This document shows positions 50,101 through 62,700 of a stretch of 64,000 nt of DNA, in pieces (the stretch's first letter is position 1; each line of letters opens with the position of its first letter). The DNA is from Patagioenas fasciata (Eukaryota; Chordata; Aves; Columbiformes; Columbidae), in NCBI RefSeq assembly GCF_037038585.1, contig NC_092525.1, forward strand, positions 32,980,867 through 33,044,866, written 5' to 3'. Below the pieces are notes generated by a model. It was not told the DNA's origin, searched no databases, and saw nothing but the letters and a program-made list of their open reading frames with translations. A program made the position numbers and the translations under genes.

Positions 50101-53100
50101 AATATAACCTCCCACCCGCAAATAGAGGAGAGAATTGAAAGGGAAGGGAGAAACTTGTGGACCGAGATAAACACAGTTTAATAGAATTATAAAATAACGC
50201 TAATGTACTACTACTAATATATATAAAATGGAAAAATAATATAAAATAATAAAAGATACTAAATACAATTCCTCACAAACTCTGTGTGCACCAAGCAGCC
50301 AGTCCCAGGAAGGAGCACCTGATCCCGAAGAGCTGATCCTGGAGAGAGAAGAGAGAGAAAGGTCCAAGAGTCCTCTGCAGGATGGCAAAGGCCGATTGAA
50401 AGAAAGTCCCGAACAGAACTGTCCTGAACTTGTCTCTGTCCTGGCTCTGAGAGAGCAAGCTGGAAGATTCCAGCTCTCTTTAAATATGAAGCATGACGCT
50501 AATGGGATGGAATACTCTTATGGATCAGTCTGGGTGTCAGTCAAGCTCTGTCCCATCTGCACCCTGATTCCTCACTGCCTCACACCTGTGGGCAGAGCTC
50601 AGAATGTCCTTGGCTCAGACCAGAGCAGTTAAAAACATTAACTCTGTCCCAGGGTGTTATTTCTTGTTCTCAAACTAAATTAAAACAATTACCATGCTAG
50701 CTACAAAAAAGAAAGGTTTCTAACTACGTGAAGAAAATTAACTTGTTTTCAGTCAAGCCAGCACAGTTATGCAGAATCCAACAATAAAGTACTTTGTCTT
50801 TCTTAACAAAACCCTTCTGTCTGTTATTTTGATCCTGCAGACAATGGCCTTCAGACACAAAAACACAAGACGAATTGAAGGTCTTGATAGCAATATTTGG
50901 TAAGTAGAAGGAAAATATCTGCAAATTCCAGAAAAAGTCTTTGGCTGACATTTTCTTTCCAAATTGATAATTATTGCCAATAAGACAGTACATAGCACTT
51001 GCTGTCTCCGCTGATATATATTTGGTACCTGCTTAGAAGCAGTGAATCAAATTCAGTTAAAAGTGTGAAGTAATTCTTATTCTTGAGGTTTAAATATTAG
51101 GCTTGGGCTTCTCTTCATCTAGTAAACCATGTATAACAAATATAACTCTTGGGCATGGTAGTATAACTAACTTTCAAATTCAAATATTAATTTTGTTGAG
51201 TAATGTATTTCATTTACACTTGATTTGTGTTTACCCAGTGAGTCAGATTTCTTTTTAAAGCCATTATATATGTCTTTATAATTTAGCTCACTATTTTAAT
51301 ACACTTTTTTCTAGGTGTTAAATTGGTCTTAAAGCAATATTGTCAAAGTTGGTAAAAACACAGTTTGGGGCTTACGTTAGTTGTATGCATATATGTTTGT
51401 GTATATATGTATATATACACACAAGGTGTTTTCGTCACCCAGCCTCAAACTCATTTTTAGCAATTTGTATTAATTTTAGACAGAACTATGATACTATGTC
51501 AGTATTATTGGTTTTGTTTGATGTTTTGTTTTCCTAAATCTTGTTAACATTTGACTGAGGAGGAAAGGGTAAAATGTAAAGCTTAGCTGTGAAGGGGGGA
51601 AAAAAGGTTTTCAAAAATGCTGATGTTCATATCTGGCAGGCTAGTAGGAACAGCTAATGAATGAACAGCCTGAAACAGTCTGCATAAAATTACACACACA
51701 CACATACACAAACCACAACAAAAAAAAACCACTCTGAAGTGACTGGGTATTTCAAATGGCACCTTCACTTGACAGAATCTAGCCTTTAAATCATTTAATG
51801 TGTCTGTTCTAATTAGGTCTACTTCATTTTACAAACAGGGTAGTGTTCAGTTTCTGCCCATATCCAGAGTTACTGTGTGTTTGTGCATGTGCACATCTGA
51901 CCACAGTGCTGCTGGCAGAAAGGTTATTCCGTGGGTACAGAAAGTTCACCTTTTATTGGGTTCCCTCTGACTCCTATGAACGTTGTCCCAGCCCGCATCT
52001 CTCCATGTGAGCTCTGTACTTAAACCTGTTTCCACTGCTATGAATTTGGCAAAGTGAATTTTTTTTTTTTTTTGCTTTTAATGATAATGAAGGAAAACAT
52101 AATTTTATCTGCTAATGTTAATTTTAAGGTGTTTTCTTCCCTCAGGGTTGAATTTACAAAGGTGGCAGCAGATCCCTCAATTGTTAATCTTGGTCAAGGC
52201 CTTCCTGACATATCCCCTCCCAGCTACGTTAAAGAAGAGCTCACAAAGGCAGCAGCAGTTGACAGACTGAACCAGTACACACGAGGCTTTGTAAGTACTG
52301 GGGAGCTTGAGGACTCAAGTTCAGTGGAGAGCATGCCACAGGGAAAAAAATTGACTTTGCTTTACATTGATTTTATGTGTAGCTTGTACTGTTATGTCCC
52401 AAACTAAGTTGATCTAGTAGCCTTATCTGTTACTAATGAATATCCTCTGTGTAAGCTTCTTCAAGGCAGAATCCTTCAGCACGAGCAAAATGGTAGAGCA
52501 CATGTAGGATAAGTTGCCTTCAAAGAGTCAATTCATGGTTTAAAGAGTGTAAATTATACATTTATGTTCAAACATGAATCAGATAGAATAATGGTAGAAT
52601 GAGAAATACTTGATACCACTTGAGACAGTACCTCTAGGATCAAGAAAAGATTCACCTGTAACATTTAGTAGATTTCAGTGGAGATAAGAAAGTGATGAAA
52701 ACTCTAATATTTTCCCCTGGAAGATGTTCACTACCCATTCTTAAGTTGGCTTGTAGAATTTGTCTTGAGCTGAGTGTGTGTGACATTTATTATTGTCCAA
52801 GGCAGGATATTCAAATAGACTTACTGTTTGAGTATGACCACTTCCTTGCTTGGTCAGTCTTTCTTTTATTTTGTGGTAAAGATAAACTGTATTACACAAT
52901 TGAGAATCACATGTCAGGATTGCTACAAGAATCTAAGGAGATTGTCTAATATTTTTCTAGATGACCATGTTATGCAACAGTGTTAGAAAAACAATGTATA
53001 GGTCGATAGGCCGGCATTTGTGTTGTCTGTTATATATATCTATATGTATTCCATCATAACTTTTTGTCTGTTCTCTGAGAATCTGCATGCATCAGAGCGC

Positions 53101-53702
53101 CTGGAAGCAGCAGTGTCTGGCGGCCACCTAAAGGACAAGCTATCACTGTGAGCAGGGTGCAGGTCTCTCCAGCCAGGGCCCAGTCTCACAGCACCTGAGC
53201 AGGCCCAGAGATGGTGGCTGTGGTCAGCCCAGATCACCCAGCAAGCTTGTGGTGGTGAGGGCCAGCTGGGAAGTCAGTCCACTGGTCAGGCACAGCAATG
53301 CTGACCATGCTTAGACATAACCCACCTGTCACTGGGCATGTCTAGGGTGACAAGGCAGGTCCAAGGTTAAGCCACAAAATCAATGTACAGGTAGGAGCTG
53401 GGATCTGCAGGGTCTAGGGCCAGGTACAGGTGTGGCTGTAACTGAATTGCAGACCAGAAACCCTACTGCATAGCCTTTAAATGAAGCCCCTGGAGCAGTG
53501 GCACAGCTCTTGGCAGAGGCCCCCGGAGGGGCTGATCTGGACCATTAAGGTGTATTAGGACACTCAGGGGCCTCACAAGAACAGAAAGGAAAGAAGAAAA
53601 ATCCTCAGTGAATGGAGTCTGCTTATAATTTATAGACCCGTTACCATTTGGGTCTATTTGTTTAATCACCTCTAGCTGTGTGCAAAGAGTCTCTGCAAAT
53701 AG

Positions 53703-53771
<69 letters not shown>

Positions 53772-56700
53772 ACATATATAAAGCTATATATAAACGTACA
53801 AGTATAAAGCAATTATTTAGTGCTGGACACACACAAAAGATGGCTGGGATTTAGTGAACTGGACCAAACATTAGTATGTTTCTCACCTACAATAAGGTAC
53901 CTGAAAAGTCTTTGCACACCAGGCAGACAAGGTTTTGGAGGAGCCTTGGCACAGGCGGAAAAGTTACAGAGAGAACGGGCTGTAGTCTACCTTCCGGTGA
54001 ATATTCACAAACTGGTTCTCTAAACCAGTTTGCAAATCAAGCATAAATATAATTTTACCAATGCATGCAATTATTCAGTATTTACTTGTCACTTTATTTC
54101 CAAATCCTTTGATAATTCCCATGATAATTATGAATGTTTGTAGATATACTGTAGATTGTAATTAAAAAGGAATTTTTACCAGGATTTCCATCTTCAGCCT
54201 TTGCACTTCCTCTACAGATATCTGCATTTCTAAGGTTTTTGAGCAGAAGTGTTTGTGGTAGCAAATATGGGAGGGATGAGTGTGACTGATGCACGTCCAT
54301 CTGATAACTGAGATATTGTCTCAGCTCCCAGTGGTGCTCGGACCTCCCATGACTGTGGAGCTCTGGCCTGTAGAGCAGCGTAATGTGACTTGGGTGGTGC
54401 AGCATTCCTGCCCTGCTGACACACTCATGGCAAGAAATGGCTGTCATTTGAATCAGCAATGACTTGTAAGCCTTAATTTATGGTGATGTTCTTGTTTACA
54501 CAAGGGTTCATGAATGATATTATGCCTTGTGTGTAGAGGTACAATGTTCAATACTTCAGAGAAGGGTTTCTGTTACATAGTTGCATTTTGTCAAGGACCT
54601 GTTTTCTATTTCTACCAACTATCCAAAACAAAAAAATATTTTCACAGCAGGAAACATGTAGTCCTTCTCAGTAAACAGAGTTGTGCCTTCTTACTTCTGT
54701 ATTGTATATGATCTTTTATTTGTTTTCTTGTTTGTTGCACATATTGAGAAGAGTAGGTTTAACTGCTATGTCCCCATAGGGAACAGACATGGTGCTCGGA
54801 GATTTGGGATATAACTGTATGAATCATTATTCTGATCGCAGGTGCTGTTTATCAGCAGTATATAAACAGAATAAAAATATTCCCCTTGCACCAAATAATT
54901 TTTAGTTGAAAGATAAGAAAGGCAACAAAAAGAGCTTCAGATGGAAATACGGTCAGGTGGGAAAGAGACTAAAGGAGGTGAGGATGAATTGGTGCTGGAG
55001 TATTCCCTTTTCACCTCCTGTCTCCTGTCCTGCCTCTCCTGTAGGCTACCTGGAGCTATCCTGAGATGTGATAAGAAGATATAAACTAAAAAACATGAGA
55101 TATATGAAAAGCATTTTGTAGTAGATGTGAATAAATCAAACCCACTTTTCTAATGTGCAAAAGCTTTAAACTGTGCAGTTAACAGCCATTAACACTGAGG
55201 GCTCATCTCTTATTTTTCTATTTCAAAATATAATGTTTTGATATATATGGAAAACCCCCTAAATATAGGTTTTGTAGGGTGTTTTGAAAAGATGGACCCA
55301 ATTGTGTTCTGCAGTTGCTTTGAAATTGGGTCCGTCTTTTTTGAAACACCCTGTGCATTGTCAAGAACACACCAATCAGTTGCATTTGTTTGCTTTAAAC
55401 AGGGACATCCGTCACTGGTGAAAGCCTTGTCTCAAGTGTACGAGAGAGTTTGTGGAAGAAAGATTGATCCTCTCACAGATATCCTGGTGACCGTGGGAGC
55501 TTACGGATCTCTCTTTAGTACAATACAGGCATTAATTGAAGAGGGAGATGAAGTAAGTTTTTATTTGAAGTACTCATGTGAACTCACTGAAATGAGAATT
55601 TGCCTGTTTTTTATTTATTCACTTTTAAATGTAAGTCAACACTGGGGCTTCTTTCCGGCCTCCATTAATTTGAATTGCTACAGTTGCATATGTGACGATT
55701 TCAGAAGCTGAGATTAGACTGTCCTTTAAATGTCTTCCTGTCATTCACCAACTTACAAATCCCTTTCTTTCATACTTATGGTACCTGTAGCAGTTTAGAT
55801 ATCACTGTTACTGCTAGGGTACACAATACACACTGATTGCTTACTTGAGAAAACTTGTGGGCTGTTGTCTGCAACAGAAGACTAAGGGTAACATGAAGTA
55901 TTGTTGGTGTTTGAATAACCTCTGTCTATCAAGTTCTGGTTTGGGCCATTGTGTGGTAGCAGCATATTAATTTACTGTGCTAGCTGTGATGATTCATCCT
56001 TTTACTACTGATGTCTGCCTTTTGACAATGATATTAAAATTTATTTGAAGGAATATTTGTTTATGTCTGTAGTGGACAAGAATATTTTGTGTTCTCCTGC
56101 GTTTTCAGTGTTTTCTTGGTTTTATTTGTATAATGTATTCTCATTTGTACCTTTCCATGCTTTTCTGTTGCTCTAATATGCAGTTCTCTTTTTGTTTGTT
56201 TGTTTGTAACAGTTCTCTGCTATTAGCGTTTGGATTTTTTGGTTTATTTTGTTTTCCTATTATCTAGCCTCTACACAGTTTTCCTTGAATTTGTCTTCTC
56301 TTTCTGCCTGAAGATTTTCTTCTTTTAAAATTTAAAGACTTAAGCCATTCTTCAGGGTTTTCTAGATACTTGGAAATCCTGGAATTTCATGGACAGAATT
56401 AGGGCAGCTGTGCTGTGGTTCAGCAGTTTGCTGTTGCCATCTCCCATCTTTGCATCTTTGCCTTGCACCTTTAAATCTATGTGCAGGAGCCAAACATTCT
56501 TAATAATATATCTTAATAGTTGTAATGTGTAACTATAGAAGAACAGCCTGTGTGTGCTGTCAAAAATGAGTACTGCTTATCATACCTAGACTGAGGGCAT
56601 TGTTATGTGATGTTCTGCAACATTAGATCAAGATAGCACGCCAGAGACATTATCAAGTCATACCATCAAAGTAAATCTGGAATTATGATGGCATTGTGCA

Positions 56701-59700
56701 CATAAATTCTCTGTTTCTGATACTGATGATTGTAATTTCAGGTAATAATAATAGAGCCATTTTATGACTGTTATGAACCAATGGTAAGGATGGCCGGTGC
56801 AAAGCCTGTTTTTATACCACTGAGATATGTGAGTAGCTTTTAAAAAATTATTTATCATATAAAGTTTCTTATCCACACTCAGTACAGTTTGATGAATACC
56901 TTCCAGGTCAGGGGTGTCAGGCTCATTTTCACCAGGGACCACATCAGCCTTGTGGTTGCCTTCAAAGGGCCGAATGTAATTTTAGGACTAGGACTAGTTA
57001 CATTTATACTGTCCTAAAATTACATTGCCTTTGAAGGCAACCGCAAGGCTGATGTGCCCCCTGGTGAAAATGAATTTGACACCCCTGATGCAGATGATGC
57101 TTTTCTGTATAGTTTTTAATAATATCTAATTATATAAAAATGATAGATTGCTATAGTGTAAGTTTGAGACAATAGTAATCCAAAGCAGATAGAATATTTT
57201 ATTAATGTTGGAAAAGGTGGGACAATGTTTCTCATTTACTTTAATTTGTGCATTCTGAAAGCTGTTCAAAATTCCTTTTTTGGATGTAATCAGAAAATGC
57301 TTTCAGTGCAACTAAGGGAAGGAGGATCACAAAGCAGTGCAATTTCTCTGTCTACTAGTTTTCAGAAGACTTGTTTTCTGATCCCTTCAGCAACTCCTAC
57401 AGTGACAGGACATAACTTGTGTTCCAAAATCTGCTTATTAAATAAGGAGCGATCATGCCATAGACATATTTGCTATATGTACTTGAATTACTGTTTCCTT
57501 TATTGGTAAAAAGGAATAATTTTGGTATGGGCTAATTCTCAAATGGGTGCTGCTGGTATTATGCTGGCAGCTTGCAAGGATTGTTCTGGATGCAAAGTGT
57601 TGATCCCGTTTCTGTTGCCTCGGGTGATGGGCACCCTTGCGTGGGGAGGGCTGAGGGGCTCTTGAGGCAGGGCTGTTGCATGAACACCATGAAATCAGAA
57701 CATCACACAGTGACAAAACCTCCAAGACTGGAGTGGGAGTAGGTGAGACTGTTCCTCTGGATGCCCTCTCTCTAAAAATGTTTGGAATGACGGGGTTCCT
57801 CCAAGTGTTTTCTGTTTCATGCCCTTGTTTTTGGTCTGGCCCTCTCTGAACAATGTGCAGATGTCAGAAAGTTAGTGTGGCCATGCTCTTTGTTCTCTGC
57901 AGCAACTGGCCCAAACTTCTGTTGTCCATGTATAATACCATAGCAAATCCAGAGCCTCAGTGGTGCACATTTTTAACTGTTTGACCATTTTCAAGTGGAC
58001 AAGGAGGAAGAAAAGACCTTGAATCTCTGCACTGGTGATCAATCTTTCCAGCCAAGCAGGCACACACTCTGTCTAGTATCTGGAAAGGCCATAAACTCTC
58101 CTGTCATATGACTGCGCTTCCTGCATTACACACTGTTATAGTCAGCATGTGTGTAACCAGATCCTGGAAACCAGTTTCTGGGGAGGCTTTAAGACAGACA
58201 GTGGCCAGGAAATGAGAGCCACTGCCATAATAATTTACCTTGCTCTTAGCTTCCCTGCCTGTTCCTAGAAGTGCCTTATCCAATCTGTCCTAGGAGAAGT
58301 TGTCAAGTACGGTTATGAAAGTGTCTGAGAGTTGTAAGTTGGGTATCTCTGTTTAGGCTCTAACATGTTGTTTTCAAGTAATGCATAATTTTTTTTGTTT
58401 GTTGTTTTTTAGAAAAATGGTGGAAAATCTGTATCTAGTTCTGATTGGGTCTTAGATCCTGGTGAACTTGCAAATAAATTTAATTCGAAAACAAAAGCAA
58501 TTATTCTGAATACCCCGCACAACCCTATAGGCAAGGTAAGATTCCTGTTTTAACACTACTGTACCTTTCAGAGTATGCCTTAAATACTATGATTAATGTA
58601 TTGTCCCTTACTTGTATCCCAGGTGTTTACAAGAGAAGAGCTCCAGGTAATAGCTGATCTCTGTATTAAGCATGATACCCTGTGCATCAGTGACGAGGTG
58701 TATGAATGGCTGGTGTACAAAGGACATAAACACATTAAAATAGGTACTAATTTTATGTGGCATCTTAGAAGTGGTTGTGAAATTATGTTGTAAATGTGCC
58801 TTTTGGAGATAACGGTTGCCGGAATGAGTCTTTGTTCTAGTGGCTTCAGGATTTGACTATATTACAGTGTTGAGACTATAAGGAAGACAGCTCCTCCCTT
58901 TTCTGAATAGTATTTAAAAAAAATAATTTTGAAGTAGAATTTCCAAAAGCTCTTCAGTGGCTTTGGAGCAGATACCCATAGAAACCAGTGGAACTGATGC
59001 TCATAAATCAGTTATGGCCATCTGAATATCCCATCCTTCTTCAGTTATTTTTTTGGCCATGACAAGTATAACTGCTGTTTGTGGATGTATACTGTGTTTT
59101 GCTGAAGAACTAATAGAAGGAACAGAGATTACAACTTCTTTCTCAAAACAGCATAGAGATAACAAGTGAATGCATAATGAGGAACACAATTAGTGCGGAG
59201 ATAATACATGAACACTGTCCCTCCGAAGTGCAGAGATACTGTTAAATAATGGACATTGAATGCTGTGAAGTTGCTGCCCGGGCAGTGCGAAAGCATGCTA
59301 AAACCTTCATGCAGTATTGCTACAGGGGCCAGGCACCATTGCAAGAGCAAACCAGAAAACCAAATATGATGTTATGTCCCTGTACCTCTTGCTTTACTTC
59401 TTGATCTGAGTTTCACTGAATTTGGTGGAATCACTCCCACAGTCTCAGAACAAATGAATCCAGTGCACATTACTGAACTCCTTCCTCAGTCCTATAATGC
59501 TACAGCTAAGCGTTTATGTAAAGGTTTCTAGTGTGGTGGTCTTGGTTTGGATCTGCAAGTCCCAAAACTTCCTCCTTATATGACAGACATTTTGTTTCTA
59601 ATGGCAGGATCTTGCATGAACTATCTGTTACTATCATTATGGAAGTTTCTTTTTCCTGGGTTTCTTGTAGCAGAGACTCAGGCATGGATTCCAGAAGTTC

Positions 59701-62700
59701 TTCTAAAACAATTTGCAAGGTACAGTGTAGAGCAGCTCAAGCTGAGTGCCTCCTGAAGAGAGAAAAATGCTTGGACAATTATACCCTCACAATGCAAGCC
59801 CCCAGCCCCCATACATCACTCTAGGCCAATTGCAAAATTAGAGTCTGGGGTCTCCCTGTTCTTCACTGGATCTCTTCATTTTTGTCAGGTAGGCAGTCAA
59901 TTAAAGTTCTGACCTTCAGTTACTACTTTGCACCTGTAGCTGGAGAAAATAAGTTCTTGGTAATAGCCAAAAAATTCTTTAGATGCCATTCTGTTGCTTT
60001 ACTTATCTCCAGGGTTGCAGCGCCCCTTACCTTCTTGCTTGAAGACTGAGGCCTTTTTATACCTAATGAAACAGAAAGTTCAAAGATTCACAGCTTGCAG
60101 AAGTTATGCTAACAAACTTAGCCATGCCAAGCTAATTCTAGATCAGCAGTTGCTAGCCAAGTTCTGTAATAAGCAGTATACCCCAACATTCAATAAGCTA
60201 AGGCAGTCTGTTCCCTACCATGATGTACTTATTGTCATAGTCAAGGCACATTTCAGTTGTCTGCAATGGACACATCTAGTTGAGATTCAACAATGAAGTC
60301 AAGAGACATAAATATAACTTAGGTATGAAAAAGCTTAGCTTTTTCCCTGGCTTTACCACTGGTTGAATGCTGAATAATTTTGCTTCTATGCTTCCATTCC
60401 ATATGTGTAGAATGGCAATAAAAGCAACTTTCCATTAGTGGGGGCTACATAATTGTAAAAACTGAATCTTACAGATAATAAAAAGGAAGTTATACCTAAA
60501 TGACCTTGAAATACTTATAAGCTCAGCTGCACAGTTGCTGATTATACAGCTGCAGTACATGCATTGTATTTTCCATGTGGAGACTATGAATTTGTTTTGA
60601 AAGCAGCCTAACTCCATGGCTGTTGTGGTGCCTTGATAGTGATGCCTTCTTGAAGACCTTCAGATGTGGGAGAAGGGGAACATTTTGGGTATATTCATGT
60701 GATAGTAATTTGAGTCACTGCATTCTAATAAGTTACCACAGTAACTGATGATATGTGGCTTATGTCCCAACTGCGAAGTAAAATGAGTTAAATTAAAGCC
60801 TTCTTCATGGGCTTAGCAGGTGGTTCATGCAAATAGCTGTCCTCAACCAAAATCCCTGCTGGTGGTGTAAGGTGATCCATTTGCCTTTGCAGTGGCAGCA
60901 GGTCCAAACACTCATGATGTCTTCTACACTTTGCCTTAGTGAACAGGGGGTGAGGTCTTAAGACACAGTGATGCTTATTGTTCATTAGCATCACTATTGC
61001 CATTTTAATGCTTCAAACCAAAACATTTCCAGTTCCATAAAAAGCATTCTGTAGTTTAGCGTAAAATGTAAAAATACCATGTAATGATAATGCAAGTTAA
61101 AGCCTGGACAGTTGTCAGCTAGGTTTGGGTGCATATTGTTCAACAGATCCCACGATCTCGTAAGTCTACAAAAGATAATACAAGAAAAATGCATCTGTTA
61201 TTTCACTGTTTTAAAACTTCCATATTAACCTCTACATATTCCATCAAACACAGGGACGCTATTCTTGTGAGAGATGTGAAATTGATATTGCATTGATCTA
61301 CAGGGGCTGGTGGTTCCTTAATACAATTTAACAGAGGTTGCCAGCCACAGATCATAAAATTAATATGGTCTTTGTGCTGTCACTTAAGTGGTTTTCTGTA
61401 GTGTATAGCACTTAATCATGTCTCTCATCATAATGTGACTTCTGTAAAACCGTGGACCTCCTCCAAGTAATGATTAGGGTTGCACTGGCAGACTTAGCGA
61501 TTGCATCTCGTAACTGAGGATTCTGAACAAGCCTCTCAACAAGCTGAGTGCCATCCCAGGTAACAGGCTTCTTACGTGTGTTAGTTTGCAGTTTATTAGT
61601 TTTTAAATTCTAGTCAGGCTTGGCTATGGTGCCAGATACTGATTTTGCCTTATGGCATAGAGGAATTTCCCTCTCTGTTTAAAACTTGCTGCTTGTAAAA
61701 GCAATGGAGCTGCTTCTTTCCCTGTGCCACTTGGCTGCTGCTGTTGTTTGAAGTACTGTTACATTCCATCTCCAAGGTTGAATTCCTATGACTGTGTGGC
61801 AAAACCATCTCACTCTAGAGGGCATTAGCTTTGAAATTCAATTCTTTTTTCAGTCTGAGCGTTAGTTTGGTTGCCTTTAAGAAGTATGATCTTGACCTAG
61901 CGACCTACAAGATACATCTGTTCAAACTGCCTTTTTGTTTTAAAGGTCACAAAGCACTCGCATGAATATGGGTGGGCTAGTAGGAATGTGGGTTTCTTTC
62001 CTGCTGTTTTGCTTCTCTTCTTGGCAAGTGTGCTCAAAAAGTACATTTCAAATAACTGTGAAGACTTATACCATGTCTAATGCAGATAACTGCTGCAAAA
62101 ACTTCCTTATGAAATTCAGTGGTTTTATTTGGGAAGTCTTTGTTCACTGGCCCCCTCGAGAGGGGATTTAGCAATTGACAGATTCATTGGTAGTGAGTGG
62201 TTCCAGTGTACAAATGAGGTGAGGCTGGATGTTGTTGGCCACTGCAATTGTAGTAGTGGTATGACCTTTTCTAACTTCGTATCTCATACTTAAGTGTGTC
62301 TTGATTTATCTGTTTCCGTTGAAAAGTAATTAAGTTAGAGTCCAAATAGAGCTCCTCTGAAGCAGTGTACAGAAAAAAAAATATGCAAACCTATAGGAAG
62401 AGATCTTTGCTCTGTCATCTCCTTGGAAAAGAAACAAGGGTTTTGGTCTCCTACCAGATTCAAATACAGTGATAGGCCTCCACACACCCCTTAATCCCTG
62501 CAGACATCCTTAGCTAACTGCTGTTGTTGGTCAGCCCCAGGTGTACTCAAATGATATAATAAAACATAAGTCATTTACTCACTCTGCTAGTTTTCTGGTT
62601 CTTCTGGTATTCGGTTCTGGGTTAGAAGTGTTAGTAATTCTTTTCTGATTTCTGAGACAGCCAGTGACACTGAACTGGACAACTCTATTAAAATGGCTTG

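Larger units (their letters stand above)
52291..55402 (+). other. KYAT3: KYAT3 intron 4
   Basis: About 3.1 kb. It holds a GC-richer anonymous segment (about 53090-53560), a long AT dinucleotide run, short perfect hairpins, and a mariner-like MITE ending 50 bp before exon 5. No gene was seen. Confidence 0.85.

Noticed and set aside
52054-52407. 117-codon frame around KYAT3 exon 4
   Set aside because: Only 52146-52290 is coding. Both ends are intronic read-through past clear splice sites.
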